Of a DNA stretch of 64,000 bases, positions 1 to 8,900 are shown piece by piece (the stretch's first letter is position 1; each line of letters begins with the position of its first letter). A model generated the notes under the pieces. The model was not told the DNA's origin and ran no database searches. It saw nothing but the letters and a program-made list of their open reading frames with translations. The position numbers and the translations under genes were made by a program. This stretch comes from Hydrogenophaga sp040372165 (lineage in GTDB: Bacteria > Pseudomonadota > Gammaproteobacteria > Burkholderiales > Burkholderiaceae_C): contig NZ_BAABWG010000007.1 in NCBI RefSeq assembly GCF_040372165.1, positions 38,277 through 102,276 on the forward strand, in the 5' to 3' direction.

Positions 1-2
1 GT

Positions 3-980
3 TCCATTTTCTTCATGGTCGTTCCCTTTTGCGTCGCTGCGTTGTGGTTGGCCAACCGCTATGTACCGGTCACGGCGCCTGACGACAGTCCGGCAGGTGC
101 CAACACGCGCAGTCTGGATTGGCGCGGCATGATCACGGCCGGCATCGGAACCCTGTGTCTGCTCAACGGTCTGGTGCAGTTGCAGGGCGGAACCCTGCCA
201 GTGGCGCTCGGACTCATCCTGGCCGCATTGATGTTCCTCGGTGTCTTTGTGAGATGGCAACGTCATCTCGGCCAGCGACAGGCCAGGGGAGAGGACACAG
301 GCCCTTTGCTCAACCTCGCCCTTTTTGCCGACAAACGATTTGCCTCCGGCAGCATCGTGGCCTTCATATATGGCACCGCCTTGTTCGGCTCAACCTACCT
401 TGTGCCTGTCTTTCTGCAAATGGGTCTTCACCTCTCGGCAGCCTATGTGGGCACGGTGCTGCTGCCTGCAGGCTTGCTGCTGGCCGGGACCATTGCGGTC
501 GTGGGGCGCATGGCCGACAAGCAGCCCGCCCACCGCCTGGTGAGCATTGGGCTGCTGTTGCTGGCCCTGTCGTTCTGGTGGATGACGTATGTTGGCCATC
601 AACCGGCGTCCCGCACGGTGCCAGCATTGCTGTTCTGTGCGGTGGTGGGGCGCATCGGGTTGGGTTTCATCCTGCCGTCCCTCAATCTGGGCTCCATGCG
701 AGGCCTCAGCCCGGCCTTCATTCCCCAAGGCTCGAGCGCCATCAATTTCTTGCGCACATTGGGCGGAGCGGCGGGGGTGAGCTTGTGCGGCATCGTGCTG
801 GAGTGGCGTGTCGCCGCACATGGTGCGACACTGGAAGCTGGAAGCGGCATCGCGGATGATGGCCGCATTGACGCTTTCAATGAAACGTTTCTGATGCTTG
901 CCGCTCTGTGTGCGGTCGCCCTGATGGCGGCCAGGCGCATGAAGGCCAACGCAGGACACGAGTCACCTTCAGCATCCTGA
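3..980 (+). CDS. MFS drug-efflux transporter, DHA2 type (5' end outside window)
   Basis: This is the C-terminal part of a major facilitator superfamily permease. The frame is open from the first bases of the window, so the true start lies upstream. The visible ~320 residues are a series of hydrophobic segments, with the pattern of the last eight or so helices of a 14-TM EmrB/QacA-like proton antiporter. A helix pair containing LGFILPSLNLGSMRG and the segment FLRTLGGAAGVSLCG resemble the conserved late helices of that family. It ends in a short hydrophilic tail. The family exports hydrophobic or amphiphilic drugs across the inner membrane; the substrate cannot be read from sequence. Its usual partner, an EmrA-type adaptor, is not in view. 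Confidence 0.8.
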   Translation, partial: SIFFMVVPFCVAALWLANRYVPVTAPDDSPAGANTRSLDWRGMITAGIGTLCLLNGLVQLQGGTLPVALGLILAALMFLGVFVRWQRHLGQRQARGEDTGPLLNLALFADKRFASGSIVAFIYGTALFGSTYLVPVFLQMGLHLSAAYVGTVLLPAGLLLAGTIAVVGRMADKQPAHRLVSIGLLLLALSFWWMTYVGHQPASRTVPALLFCAVVGRIGLGFILPSLNLGSMRGLSPAFIPQGSSAINFLRTLGGAAGVSLCGIVLEWRVAAHGATLEAGSGIADDGRIDAFNETFLMLAALCAVALMAARRMKANAGHESPSAS

Positions 981-1015
981 ACCGCCGGCTTCGATCTCAC
1001 CCTCTTGCAACGCCC

Positions 1016-1840
1016 ATGTGCCAACTTCTCGGACTCAACTGCGCCACGCCCACCGATGCCTCATTCAGCTTCACGGGCTTTCGCCAGCGTGGCGGCAAGA
1101 CAGACCACCACGCAGATGGCTGGGGCATTGCTTTCTTCGAGGGCAAGGGGCTTCGGCTGTTTGTTGACCATGAGAGCGCTGCAGAGTCACGCATGGCCGA
1201 ATACCTGCGCACCTACCCGCTCAAGAGCAAGAACATCGTTGCCCATGTGCGCAAGGCCACCTACGGAGACGTCTGCCTGGAGAACGCACACCCATTTACA
1301 CGTGAGTTGTGGGGCCGACACTGGGTCTTCGCGCACAACGGTGACCTGCATGACTACGACCCCCTCCTGCACGCAGCCTATCGTCCCGTGGGCACAACCG
1401 ACAGCGAGCGCGCCTTTTGCTGGTTGATGCAAGAACTGGCCAAGTCACATGCCGGTCTCCCCAGCATCGAAGAGCTGACCCGCACGCTCGCCGAACTGAT
1501 TCCTCAGATTGCAACCCATGGCACGGCCAACATGCTCATTTCCAACGGCGACGCCATGTGGGCACACTGCAGCACGCACCTTCACTACCTGATTCGCCAG
1601 CACCCGTTCGCCAGGGCGACCTTGAAAGACCAGGAAATGACTGTGAATTTTGCCGAGCTGAACCAGCCGGGAGATCGTGCAGCTGTCATTGTCACGCAGC
1701 CGCTCACCCATGATGAAGAATGGACGCCGTTTCAGTCCGGTGAACTGAAGCTGTTCGTCGATGGCCTGGTGGTGCCAGTTGAAGGGCTGCCGCCCCCCAT
1801 CCCTGCTCGGCCGGTCGATCCTTCGCCTACAGCACCTTGA
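1016..1840 (+). CDS. class II glutamine amidotransferase, YafJ type
   Basis: The protein has 274 residues and begins Met-Cys-Gln-Leu-Leu-Gly. After Met removal, Cys2 would be the N-terminal nucleophile of the Ntn-hydrolase glutaminase fold, and this is why the start is put at 1016 rather than at an in-frame upstream codon. Further family signs are HHADGWGIAFF, HVRKATYGDV and WVFAHNGDL, which form the glutamine pocket. There is no synthetase domain, as in stand-alone YafJ-like proteins. The physiological reaction of this subfamily is not established. The gene starts 35 bp after the MFS gene, and its 3' end overlaps the convergent gene by 14 bp. Confidence 0.85.
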   Translation: MCQLLGLNCATPTDASFSFTGFRQRGGKTDHHADGWGIAFFEGKGLRLFVDHESAAESRMAEYLRTYPLKSKNIVAHVRKATYGDVCLENAHPFTRELWGRHWVFAHNGDLHDYDPLLHAAYRPVGTTDSERAFCWLMQELAKSHAGLPSIEELTRTLAELIPQIATHGTANMLISNGDAMWAHCSTHLHYLIRQHPFARATLKDQEMTVNFAELNQPGDRAAVIVTQPLTHDEEWTPFQSGELKLFVDGLVVPVEGLPPPIPARPVDPSPTAP

Positions 1841-2369
1841 ACAGTTTCTCCCGCAACTCAGGCAAGCGGCGCGCACCTGCCCTGTCGCCTTCCATGGATG
1901 TCTGCCAGGAAAGAAATGCCATGCGAAGTCCATCGGTACCTTCCGCCCTGGCAATGGTCTCGATCAGGGTCAGACGCGCGTTCTGACCAAAAATCGTGTT
2001 GACCGTATTGATCATGAAGTTGCGCGCCATCTCGTTCTCGTTGGCTGAACGGGCGGACGCAGGAGGCAGGGACGCCAGTGAGTCAGTGGCATCTCCCTTG
2101 TCTGCTGAGGCCGGCGCTGCGGCAGGCGCAGCCTTGCGGGCCACAGCCTTGCCTTCCACACAATGCTTGTCGAGCAGTTCGCGAAGAATGGCTTCGATGT
2201 CGGCATCGCCCACAAACGCCGCCAGCTCCTCGCCGGAGCGCTGGCCGTCAATCAGCACCAGCACGCGGCGAACCAGGGGCGAGAGTCCCAGTGCGCGTTT
2301 CTGGATCTCTTGCTGACCTTCAGCGGTCTTGGTGAAAACTGCAGATGTGAGAGTGAGTTCGTCGGTCAT
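1827..2369 (-). CDS. conserved protein of unknown function
   Basis: The predicted protein has 180 residues from the start MTDELTLTS. An ATG 96 bp further upstream is possible, but it adds a Cys/Arg-rich stretch that looks non-coding. Residues 1-70 form a compact helical region, with LSPLVRRVLVLIDGQRS reminiscent of small winged-helix-like domains attached to signalling or secretion proteins. Residues 71-110 are a low-complexity Ala/Pro/Ser linker. The C-terminal third is a second helical domain containing NTIFGQNARLTLIETIA. There is no signal peptide or membrane helix. The function is not recognised. It is convergent with the amidotransferase gene and probably has its own promoter in the 236 bp upstream. 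Confidence 0.65.
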   Translation of the reverse strand: MTDELTLTSAVFTKTAEGQQEIQKRALGLSPLVRRVLVLIDGQRSGEELAAFVGDADIEAILRELLDKHCVEGKAVARKAAPAAAPASADKGDATDSLASLPPASARSANENEMARNFMINTVNTIFGQNARLTLIETIARAEGTDGLRMAFLSWQTSMEGDRAGARRLPELREKLFKVL

Positions 2370-2547
2370 GGGCAGCTCGCAGGTAATGCATCCAAAAGTA
2401 CTCCGGTCTCCTTCTTGGGGAGTGGAACACAGCGCGATTCTGCGTCTGCTCACAAGTTGAAACAATCAGGGTTTGCTCCCGAGACTCACCCGTTTGTCAC
2501 ACTTCTCAGCCGTTTATGGCCTGCAATTCATGTATTCGGCATTACGT

Positions 2548-2565
2548 CACACTGACACAAGTGTG
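2548..2565. promoter_or_regulatory. 18-bp inverted repeat upstream of the unknown gene at 1827-2369
   Basis: CACACT (2548-2553) and AGTGTG (2560-2565) are perfect inverted arms around six bases. The motif GTCACAC recurs nearby at about 2496 and 2582. The site lies in the 236-bp spacer between gshB and the downstream minus-strand gene, about 180 bp before its start. It has no T-run, so it is not a convincing terminator. An operator is possible but unproven. Confidence 0.3.
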
Positions 2566-2605
2566 CTCAAAAGCGGTACATGTCACACCAACTAATACTC
2601 TTTTC

Positions 2606-3553
2606 TCAATGCGTCAGTGACTTCTCGAGTGCGTCAACAAACATGGCCGGCACATCGAAGCCGGTCTGATCCGTGATCTCCTGAAAACAGGTGGGGCTGG
2701 TCACGTTGATCTCCGTCACCTTGTCTCCGATGACGTCCAGGCCCACGAGCAACAAGCCTCGCGATGCCAGAACCGGCCCAAGCGCTCTCGCAATGGCCCA
2801 GTCGCTTTCACTCAGAGGCTGGGCAACGCCTTTGCCGCCTGCGGCCAGGTTGCCCCGCACCTCATTACCCTGGGGTATGCGGGCCAGACAGAAGGGTGCT
2901 GCTTCGCCATTGATGACGAGGATTCTCTTGTCGCCCTTTTCGATCTCCGGCAGATAGGCCTGCACCATGACGCTCGACTGGCCACCCTGGTTGAGGGTTT
3001 CGACGATGGAGCCCAGATTCATCCCGTTGGAGCCGACGCGGAAGATGCCCATGCCGCCCATGCCATCGAGGGGCTTGAGAATGATGTCGCCATGCTCGGC
3101 ATGAAAGGCCTTGAGCGCAGCGGCCGAACGCGTCACAAGCGTCGGAGGCGCGTAGCCACCAAACTCCATCAGGGCCAGCTTTTCAGGGTGCTCTCGCAAG
3201 GCTTGCGGACTGTTGAACACCTTGGCACCCTCACGCTCGGCTTGCTGAAGCAGGTGCGTCGCGTAGAAATACTCGCTGTCGAAAGGCGGGTCCTTGCGCA
3301 TCAGCACGGCATCGAACTGGTGCAAGGGCAGAATCTCCTCACTCACGAGGTCATACCAACGCTGAGTGTCTCCCGTGAGGCGAATATGACGCACCTGCGC
3401 CATGACTTCTCCCCCACTGCGCCAGGAAATATCCTCCACCAGCGCCGCGGCCACCGAATGGCCTCGCCGCTGCAACTCGGACATCATCGCAAACGTGCTG
3501 TCCTTGTAGATCTTGAAAGTATCGAGGGGGTCTGCAACGAACAGGATGTTCAT
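2606..3553 (-). CDS. gshB: glutathione synthetase
   Basis: This enzyme joins gamma-glutamylcysteine and glycine with ATP to give glutathione, in the cytosol. The 315 residues are the usual length. The start MNILFVADPLDTFK matches the family N-terminus (MKLGIVMDPIxxI.. type), so an ATG seven codons earlier was not used. The ATP-grasp core is visible: DGMGGMGIFRV near residue 165 is the glycine-rich lid loop, KRILVINGEA is the central strand, and EINVTSPTCFQEI near the C-terminus carries the metal-binding Glu/Asn and the product-binding tail. It is the last gene of a same-strand gshA-kup-gshB group, 92 bp after kup. Confidence 0.95.
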   Translation of the reverse strand: MNILFVADPLDTFKIYKDSTFAMMSELQRRGHSVAAALVEDISWRSGGEVMAQVRHIRLTGDTQRWYDLVSEEILPLHQFDAVLMRKDPPFDSEYFYATHLLQQAEREGAKVFNSPQALREHPEKLALMEFGGYAPPTLVTRSAAALKAFHAEHGDIILKPLDGMGGMGIFRVGSNGMNLGSIVETLNQGGQSSVMVQAYLPEIEKGDKRILVINGEAAPFCLARIPQGNEVRGNLAAGGKGVAQPLSESDWAIARALGPVLASRGLLLVGLDVIGDKVTEINVTSPTCFQEITDQTGFDVPAMFVDALEKSLTH

Positions 3554-3645
3554 GAATCGTGGGCTTTCTTGCATTCAGAGGAGATGCGGCTCAGGTACAC
3601 AGACAAGAGCACTCAGCCATTGTGCCCAAACTTCGTATCCCCCGA

Positions 3646-5553
3646 TCAGATCTCGAGTTTGGAACCCAGTTCGATGACGGCGTTGCTCGGCAAATTGAGG
3701 AACTCGGCCGCAGCCCCTGCGTTATGGTGCATTTGCGCAAACAGCTTCTCTCGCCAGGGTGCCATGCCCTCGCCAGTCGTCGGGACCACAACATCGCGTG
3801 AAAGAAAGTAGCTCGTGGTCATGGGGTCGAGCGCCACACCTCTCCCTTGGATCGTGCTCAGCGCCAGCGGGAGGTCGGGGTCGTTTTTGAATCCGTAGTG
3901 CACCACCACTTGCCAGCAGTCGTGGCCAAGTGGGGTGATTTCAATCCGCCGGCCCAGCCCGATCCAGGGCACAGGATGGTTGCGCACAGTGACAAACAGG
4001 ATTTGCTCATGCAGGACCTTGTTGTGCTTGAGGTTGTGCAGCAGTGCATTGGGCACCATGCCTGTCTCGGGCGAAAGAAACACAGCCGTGCCAGCGACCC
4101 GTTTGGGCGGGTCAAGAAAGACCGCCGCAAGGAAAGCGTCCAGCTCGATGGCTTCAGCCTGCTGCTTCGCGGCCAGCAGGTCCCTGCCGCGCTTCCAGGT
4201 CATCATCAGCGTGAAAACCGCCGCTCCAATGACCAGTGGAAACCAGCCGCCATCGAAGAGCTTGAGCAGGTTGGAACCGAAGAAGGCCAGGTCAACCAGG
4301 AAGAACCAGCCGGTGGCCAGGACACACAACAGCCACGGATAGTGCCAACGGTAGCGGATCACAAAGAAGGTGAGCACGGTGGTGATCAACATGTCCAGCG
4401 TGACGGCAATGCCGTAGGCCGATGCCAGATTGGATGAGGACTTGAACATGCCCACGGCCAGCACCACCGCCACAAACAACCCCCAATTGACCAGCGGCAA
4501 GTAGATCTGACCCGTGTCCTTCACGCTGGTGTGCTTGATCTGCAAGCGAGGCAGATAGCCCAGCTGAATGACTTGTTTGGTGACGCTGAACGCACCCGAT
4601 ATCAACGCTTGCGAGGCAATCACGGTGGCCATGGTGGCCAGCACCACCAAAGGCAATTGCAGCCAGGCTGGCGCCATGTTGAAAAACGGGTTGGCCACTG
4701 CCGTCGGATCATCCAGCAGCAGCGCGCCCTGACCAAAGTAGTTCAGCGTCAGACAAGGCATGACCAAAGTGAACCATGCCAGCCGGATAGGGCGTTTGCC
4801 AAAATGGCCCATGTCCGCGTAGAGCGCCTCTCCTCCGGTCACACACAGCACCACCGCGCCCAGGATGATGAAACTCACGCCAGGCTGCAGCCAGATGAAG
4901 CGCACGGCGTGATGTGGGCTGAGCGCTTCCAGAATTTCCGGATGCCCGGCAATATGGTAGATGCCCAGCAGTGCAATGGCCACGAACCACACAGTCGTGA
5001 TCGGGCCAAAGAAGCGCCCGATGCCGCCAGTGCCCCGCTTCTGGACAGCGAACAGCGCAAAGAGGATCAACAAGGTCAGTGGCAGCACCCAACGTTGAAA
5101 AGCTGGAGAAACCACCACCAAGCCCTCCACAGCCGACAGCACGGATATGGCTGGCGTGATCACCCCGTCACCATAGAACAGAGAGGTGCCGAAGATGCCG
5201 ACCGCCAGAAGCCACTGCCGCGTTCTGGGTTTGTCTTTGACCGCCTGGGAGGCCAGCGCCAGCATGGCGATCAAGCCACCTTCACCCTCATTGTCCGCCC
5301 TGAGCACCAGGGTCACGTATTTCAGGGAAACGATGACCGTCAGCGTCCAGAAGACAATGGACAGCACCCCATACACATTCGCATGGGTGAAGGGCACATG
5401 ACCGGACCCGAACACCTCTTTGACGGCATACAGAACACTGGTGCCAATATCACCGTAGACGATGCCGATGGCCCCCAGCGTCAAGGTGGCGATCGACGAG
5501 GTGCTTGCACTGTGCTTCTGAGGGTGATTCACCGCAGCGTTGGCCAGGATCAC
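3646..5553 (-). CDS. kup: low-affinity potassium transport system protein Kup
   Basis: The 635-residue protein is a K+/H+ symporter of the KUP/HAK/KT family in the inner membrane. Family signs are the N-terminal TLGAIGIVYGDIGTSVLYAV, then LRADNEGEGG in the first cytoplasmic loop, FYGDGVITPAISVLSAVEG, and VTGGEALYADMGHFG. About twelve hydrophobic segments fill residues 20-470, and a ~160-residue cytosolic C-terminal domain follows. The start codon is GTG; no ATG is available before the first conserved segment. The gene lies between gshA (84 bp upstream) and gshB (92 bp downstream). That placement is notable because glutathione and K+ transport are functionally tied in Gram-negative bacteria. 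Confidence 0.95.
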   Translation of the reverse strand: MILANAAVNHPQKHSASTSSIATLTLGAIGIVYGDIGTSVLYAVKEVFGSGHVPFTHANVYGVLSIVFWTLTVIVSLKYVTLVLRADNEGEGGLIAMLALASQAVKDKPRTRQWLLAVGIFGTSLFYGDGVITPAISVLSAVEGLVVVSPAFQRWVLPLTLLILFALFAVQKRGTGGIGRFFGPITTVWFVAIALLGIYHIAGHPEILEALSPHHAVRFIWLQPGVSFIILGAVVLCVTGGEALYADMGHFGKRPIRLAWFTLVMPCLTLNYFGQGALLLDDPTAVANPFFNMAPAWLQLPLVVLATMATVIASQALISGAFSVTKQVIQLGYLPRLQIKHTSVKDTGQIYLPLVNWGLFVAVVLAVGMFKSSSNLASAYGIAVTLDMLITTVLTFFVIRYRWHYPWLLCVLATGWFFLVDLAFFGSNLLKLFDGGWFPLVIGAAVFTLMMTWKRGRDLLAAKQQAEAIELDAFLAAVFLDPPKRVAGTAVFLSPETGMVPNALLHNLKHNKVLHEQILFVTVRNHPVPWIGLGRRIEITPLGHDCWQVVVHYGFKNDPDLPLALSTIQGRGVALDPMTTSYFLSRDVVVPTTGEGMAPWREKLFAQMHHNAGAAAEFLNLPSNAVIELGSKLEI

Positions 5554-5637
5554 GTCCTGGCAGACATATCGGGGCGCTCATTGTGCGCTGCAATATGACC
5601 GGATATCAAGCCCCTCCGGCGACGCGGGAAGGGTCTT

Positions 5638-6930
5638 TCAGTCGTAGTTTTCGGCTTCGGGGTCCGTGGCTTCCAGTTCGTAGCTGGCCGCCAGCATCGC
5701 CAGGCGACCAATGACACCATACATGTAGAAGCGGTTGGGCAGGCTCTCCCCGGGCTGCAATCCCGGCTGGGGCAATTGCGCACCTTGCTCGAAAGCCAGA
5801 GGCACACTGCGCGCCGCAGGCGTGTTGAGGTTCTCGTCTGCCCCGGCTTCTCCATTGACGCGATAAAACCCGCCCACCACGTAGCGGTCCATCATGTACA
5901 CCACGGGTTCGGCCACCTGGTTTTCGATGCGCTCCTGCGTGAGCACGCCTTCCTGAATGATGACTTCGCCGACGGACTGCCCAGCCTGAACCGTCGCCAT
6001 GCGTTTGCGCACCGCAGGACTGATCCGGTCAATGTCCTTGGCATCGCGCACCATCATCACACCCAGGCCGCCAGTACCGTTGTCGGCCTTGATGGCCACG
6101 AACGGCTTCTCGTTGATGCCGTACTCCTTGTACTTCCGGCGAATCTTGCCCAGCAAGGCATCCGTATTGCTGCGCAGGCATTCAAGCCCCTGATCCTGCG
6201 AGAAGTCCACTTCTCCGCAGCTGTTGAACATGGGATTGATCAACCAGGGATCCATGCCCAGCAGTTTGCCAAAGCGTTTGGAGACTTCCTCGTATGCCTT
6301 GAAGTGGTTGCGTTTGCGCCGCGTACCCCATCCGGCGTGCAACGGCGGCAAGAGGTATTGCTCGTAGAGGTCTTCCACGATGCCCGGGACGCCCGCACTC
6401 AGATCGTTGTTGAGCAAGATGGTGCAGGGGTCAAAATGCTTGAGTCCCAGTCGCCGGCGCGTGCGCACCAGTGGCTCCAGCGTCACCTTCTCACCACCGT
6501 CAAGCGTCACCGTGGTGGGCTCATTCACCTCGTTGGAAAGCGAGCCCAGGCGCACGGTCAGGCCCGCCTGATAGAAGATGCGCTGCAGCTGCAACAGATT
6601 GCGCAAATGCTCCTGATCGCTGGCATTGTCCGGGATCAGCAGCAGGTTCTTGGCTTCCGGGCAGATCTTCTCGATCGCGGCCATGGCGGCCTGTACTGCC
6701 AGCGGCAGCATCTCGGGTGTCAGGTTGTGCCACCCATCCGGGAACAGATTGGTATCGACCGGCACCAGCTTGAAGCCGGCATTACGCACATCTACCGACG
6801 AGTAGAACGGTGGCGTGTGTTCCATCCATTCCAGGCGGAACCAGCGCTCGATCACGGGCGTGGACTCGAGGATCCTTTGCTCCAGCTCATTGATGGGGCC
6901 GTCCAGAGCAGTAACGAGGTGGGGAACCAT
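5638..6930 (-). CDS. gshA: glutamate-cysteine ligase, proteobacterial short type
   Basis: This enzyme catalyses the first step of glutathione synthesis, ATP-dependent ligation of glutamate to cysteine. The 430-residue length and the sequence (ERWFRLEWMEHTPPFYSSVD, then VAIKADNGTGGLGVMMVRD in the middle) fit the compact GshA type found in Acidithiobacillus and betaproteobacteria, not the 518-residue E. coli enzyme. The KADNGTGGLGVM segment is its ATP-grasp-like loop. It is upstream of kup and gshB on the same strand, so all three may be co-transcribed. A strong hairpin lies 28 bp before the start codon. Confidence 0.93.
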   Translation of the reverse strand: MVPHLVTALDGPINELEQRILESTPVIERWFRLEWMEHTPPFYSSVDVRNAGFKLVPVDTNLFPDGWHNLTPEMLPLAVQAAMAAIEKICPEAKNLLLIPDNASDQEHLRNLLQLQRIFYQAGLTVRLGSLSNEVNEPTTVTLDGGEKVTLEPLVRTRRRLGLKHFDPCTILLNNDLSAGVPGIVEDLYEQYLLPPLHAGWGTRRKRNHFKAYEEVSKRFGKLLGMDPWLINPMFNSCGEVDFSQDQGLECLRSNTDALLGKIRRKYKEYGINEKPFVAIKADNGTGGLGVMMVRDAKDIDRISPAVRKRMATVQAGQSVGEVIIQEGVLTQERIENQVAEPVVYMMDRYVVGGFYRVNGEAGADENLNTPAARSVPLAFEQGAQLPQPGLQPGESLPNRFYMYGVIGRLAMLAASYELEATDPEAENYD

Positions 6931-6957
6931 GTGGGCCTTTAGCGGGATGAAACGAAT

Positions 6958-6981
6958 GCTCGCGCCTGGCGAAGCGCGAGC
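6958..6981 (-). promoter_or_regulatory. hairpin in the gshA upstream region
   Basis: GCTCGCGC (6958-6965) and GCGCGAGC (6974-6981) form a perfect 8-bp stem with an 8-base loop between proA and gshA. No run of T follows on the minus strand, so it is not a standard intrinsic terminator. If transcribed, it would sit 28 nt before the gshA start codon. Its role is unknown. Confidence 0.4.
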
Positions 6982-7046
6982 AGCGAGTACCAGACGAGGT
7001 ACTTGAGGCCGAAACCCCGGGAAACAAGCACACTGTCAGGCCTGCG

Positions 7047-8327
7047 TCAGCTGCGGATTTCGCCTTCTCCGAGCACGACGTACTTGAGAGAAGTGAGTCC
7101 TTCCACGCCAACCGGACCTCGTGCGTGGAACTTGTCGGTGGAGATGCCGATCTCGGCGCCCAGACCGTATTCAAAGCCGTCTGCAAAACGGGTGCTGGCA
7201 TTGATCATGACACTGGCCGAATCCACTTCGCGCAGAAAGCGCTGAGCGTGGACATGATTGGTGGTCACGATGGCATCGGTATGGTGGCTGCCATAGCGGT
7301 TGATGTGGGCGATGGCCTCATCCAGTCCATCCACCACCTTCACACTGATCACCGGTGCAAGATACTCCTCCGACCAGTCCTGCTCGGTCGCGTCGATCAC
7401 CTTGGCGCCGCTGGCCTTGGCCAGCAAGATTTTGGCCGCCGGACAGGCGCGCATTTCCACTCCCTTGGCAGCATAGACCTCGGCGATCCGGGGGAGGAAC
7501 GCCTGCGCCACGCCTTTGGCCACCAGCAGGCCTTCGGTGGCATTGCAAGGGCTGTACTTCTGGGTCTTGGCGTTGTCGGCCAGTTTGACCGCCATGTCGA
7601 TATCACACGGATCGTCCACATAGGTGTGGCAATTGCCATCGAGATGCTTGATGACGGGCACCTTGGCCTCGGCGCTGATGCGCTCGATCAGGCCCTTGCC
7701 CCCGCGGGGAATGATCACGTCCACATACTGGGGCATGGCGATCAAATGCCCCACCGCAGCGCGATCAGTGGTCGGGACCAGTTGCACTGCATCGGCAGGC
7801 AGATCGTTCTCGATCAAGGCTTGCTGCACCAGCTTGGCCAGGGCACGGTTGGAGTCGATCGCTTCCGAGCCACCGCGCAAGATGCAGGCATTGCCACTCT
7901 TGATCGACAGGCTGGCCGCCTCGATGGTCACGTTGGGACGGCTTTCGTACACCATGCCAAACACCCCGATGGGCACTCGCATCTGCCCGACGCGAATGCC
8001 GCTGGGCATCTGCTTCATCCCCAGAATTTCACCAATGATGTCTGCCATGGCGGCAAGCTGCTCGCAGCCTTGCGCACAGGTCTCGATCACCTTGGGCGTG
8101 AGCTTGAGCCGGTCCACCATGGGTTCGGCCAGGCCATTGGAGCGGGCACGCTCCAGATCCTTCGCGTTCTCGACCTGCAAGGGCTCCACTTGCTCGCGCA
8201 GCAACGCGGCCAGGCGACGAAGCACTGCCGCCTTGCGGGCAGCGCTGGCCTTGGCCATCAGGGCCGAGGCCACCTTGGCCTGCTGGCCCAGGGTGTTCAT
8301 GAGTTCAAGCGTATTGGTTGCATTCAT
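7047..8327 (-). CDS. proA: glutamate-5-semialdehyde dehydrogenase (gamma-glutamyl phosphate reductase)
   Basis: ProA reduces gamma-glutamyl phosphate to glutamate semialdehyde with NADPH, the second step of proline synthesis. The 426 residues match the family length. Diagnostic stretches are GVFGMVYESRPNVTIEAA, KSGNACILRGGSEA and YSPCNATEGLLV, where the Cys is the expected catalytic nucleophile. Near the C-terminus, SVMINASTRFADGFEYG and KFHARGPVGVEGLTS are typical. proB is not adjacent, as is usual where proB sits in the obg-rpmA cluster. It is 116 bp upstream of gshA on the same strand and divergent from the rhodanese gene. Confidence 0.95.
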   Translation of the reverse strand: MNATNTLELMNTLGQQAKVASALMAKASAARKAAVLRRLAALLREQVEPLQVENAKDLERARSNGLAEPMVDRLKLTPKVIETCAQGCEQLAAMADIIGEILGMKQMPSGIRVGQMRVPIGVFGMVYESRPNVTIEAASLSIKSGNACILRGGSEAIDSNRALAKLVQQALIENDLPADAVQLVPTTDRAAVGHLIAMPQYVDVIIPRGGKGLIERISAEAKVPVIKHLDGNCHTYVDDPCDIDMAVKLADNAKTQKYSPCNATEGLLVAKGVAQAFLPRIAEVYAAKGVEMRACPAAKILLAKASGAKVIDATEQDWSEEYLAPVISVKVVDGLDEAIAHINRYGSHHTDAIVTTNHVHAQRFLREVDSASVMINASTRFADGFEYGLGAEIGISTDKFHARGPVGVEGLTSLKYVVLGEGEIRS

Positions 8328-8515
8328 GAACGCATTTTCTCACCCCAGCACCCAAGCCACAAGAAACCGCCCCCGAACCCCTTTTTCCCCCGGCGGCATG
8401 TACTGCACACCGGAACAGGCCGTGTCCGAGCACGTCAGCCCCACCCCGAACCATACTGGGGGTAATATGCACTGTCTCTCTTTGTCTTTCCAATATCACC
8501 TTGCAGGAGTACCGG

Positions 8516-8896
8516 ATGAAATCCGCCCTTGACCTCGTGGCAGCAGCCAAAGCCAGCATCACAGAAATTCCGGTTGATCAGGCAGAGGCGGCCATCAAGG
8601 ATGCCGACGTGCTCATCGATGTGCGCGAAGGCGACGAATTCGCCGCTGGCCACCTGCCGGGAGCCATCCATGCGTCGCGGGGCATGCTGGAGTTCAAGCT
8701 CAGCAGCAATCCGGCGCTCTCGGCACGAGACCTCAAAGTGGTGCTGTATTGCAAGACCAGTGGCCGTGCGGCTCTGGCCGCTGCTGCCATGAAGGAAATG
8801 GGTTACCTCAATGTCAAGAGCATCGCAGGTGGTTATGACGCCTGGATAGCGGCAGGCAAACCAGTGGCCAAGCCGGACATGCCCTCATTCGGCTGA
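8516..8896 (+). CDS. single-domain rhodanese-like sulfurtransferase
   Basis: The 126-residue protein is a single rhodanese domain. The active loop CKTSGRAAL carries the nucleophilic Cys that would hold a persulfide. The preceding DVREGDEFAAGHLPGAIHA is the family's CH2A-type motif, and GGYDAWIAAGKPV is the C-terminal signature. A Shine-Dalgarno sequence AGGAG at 8505-8509 selects the ATG at 8516. It would move sulfane sulfur between thiols in the cytosol; the natural acceptor is unknown. It is convergent with holA with only a few bases between the stop codons. Confidence 0.88.
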   Translation: MKSALDLVAAAKASITEIPVDQAEAAIKDADVLIDVREGDEFAAGHLPGAIHASRGMLEFKLSSNPALSARDLKVVLYCKTSGRAALAAAAMKEMGYLNVKSIAGGYDAWIAAGKPVAKPDMPSFG

Positions 8897-8900
8897 CCTG

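Noticed and set aside
7125..8465. A 446-codon open frame on the plus strand opposite proA
   Set aside because: Antisense to proA, with low-complexity His/Gly/Asp-rich composition.
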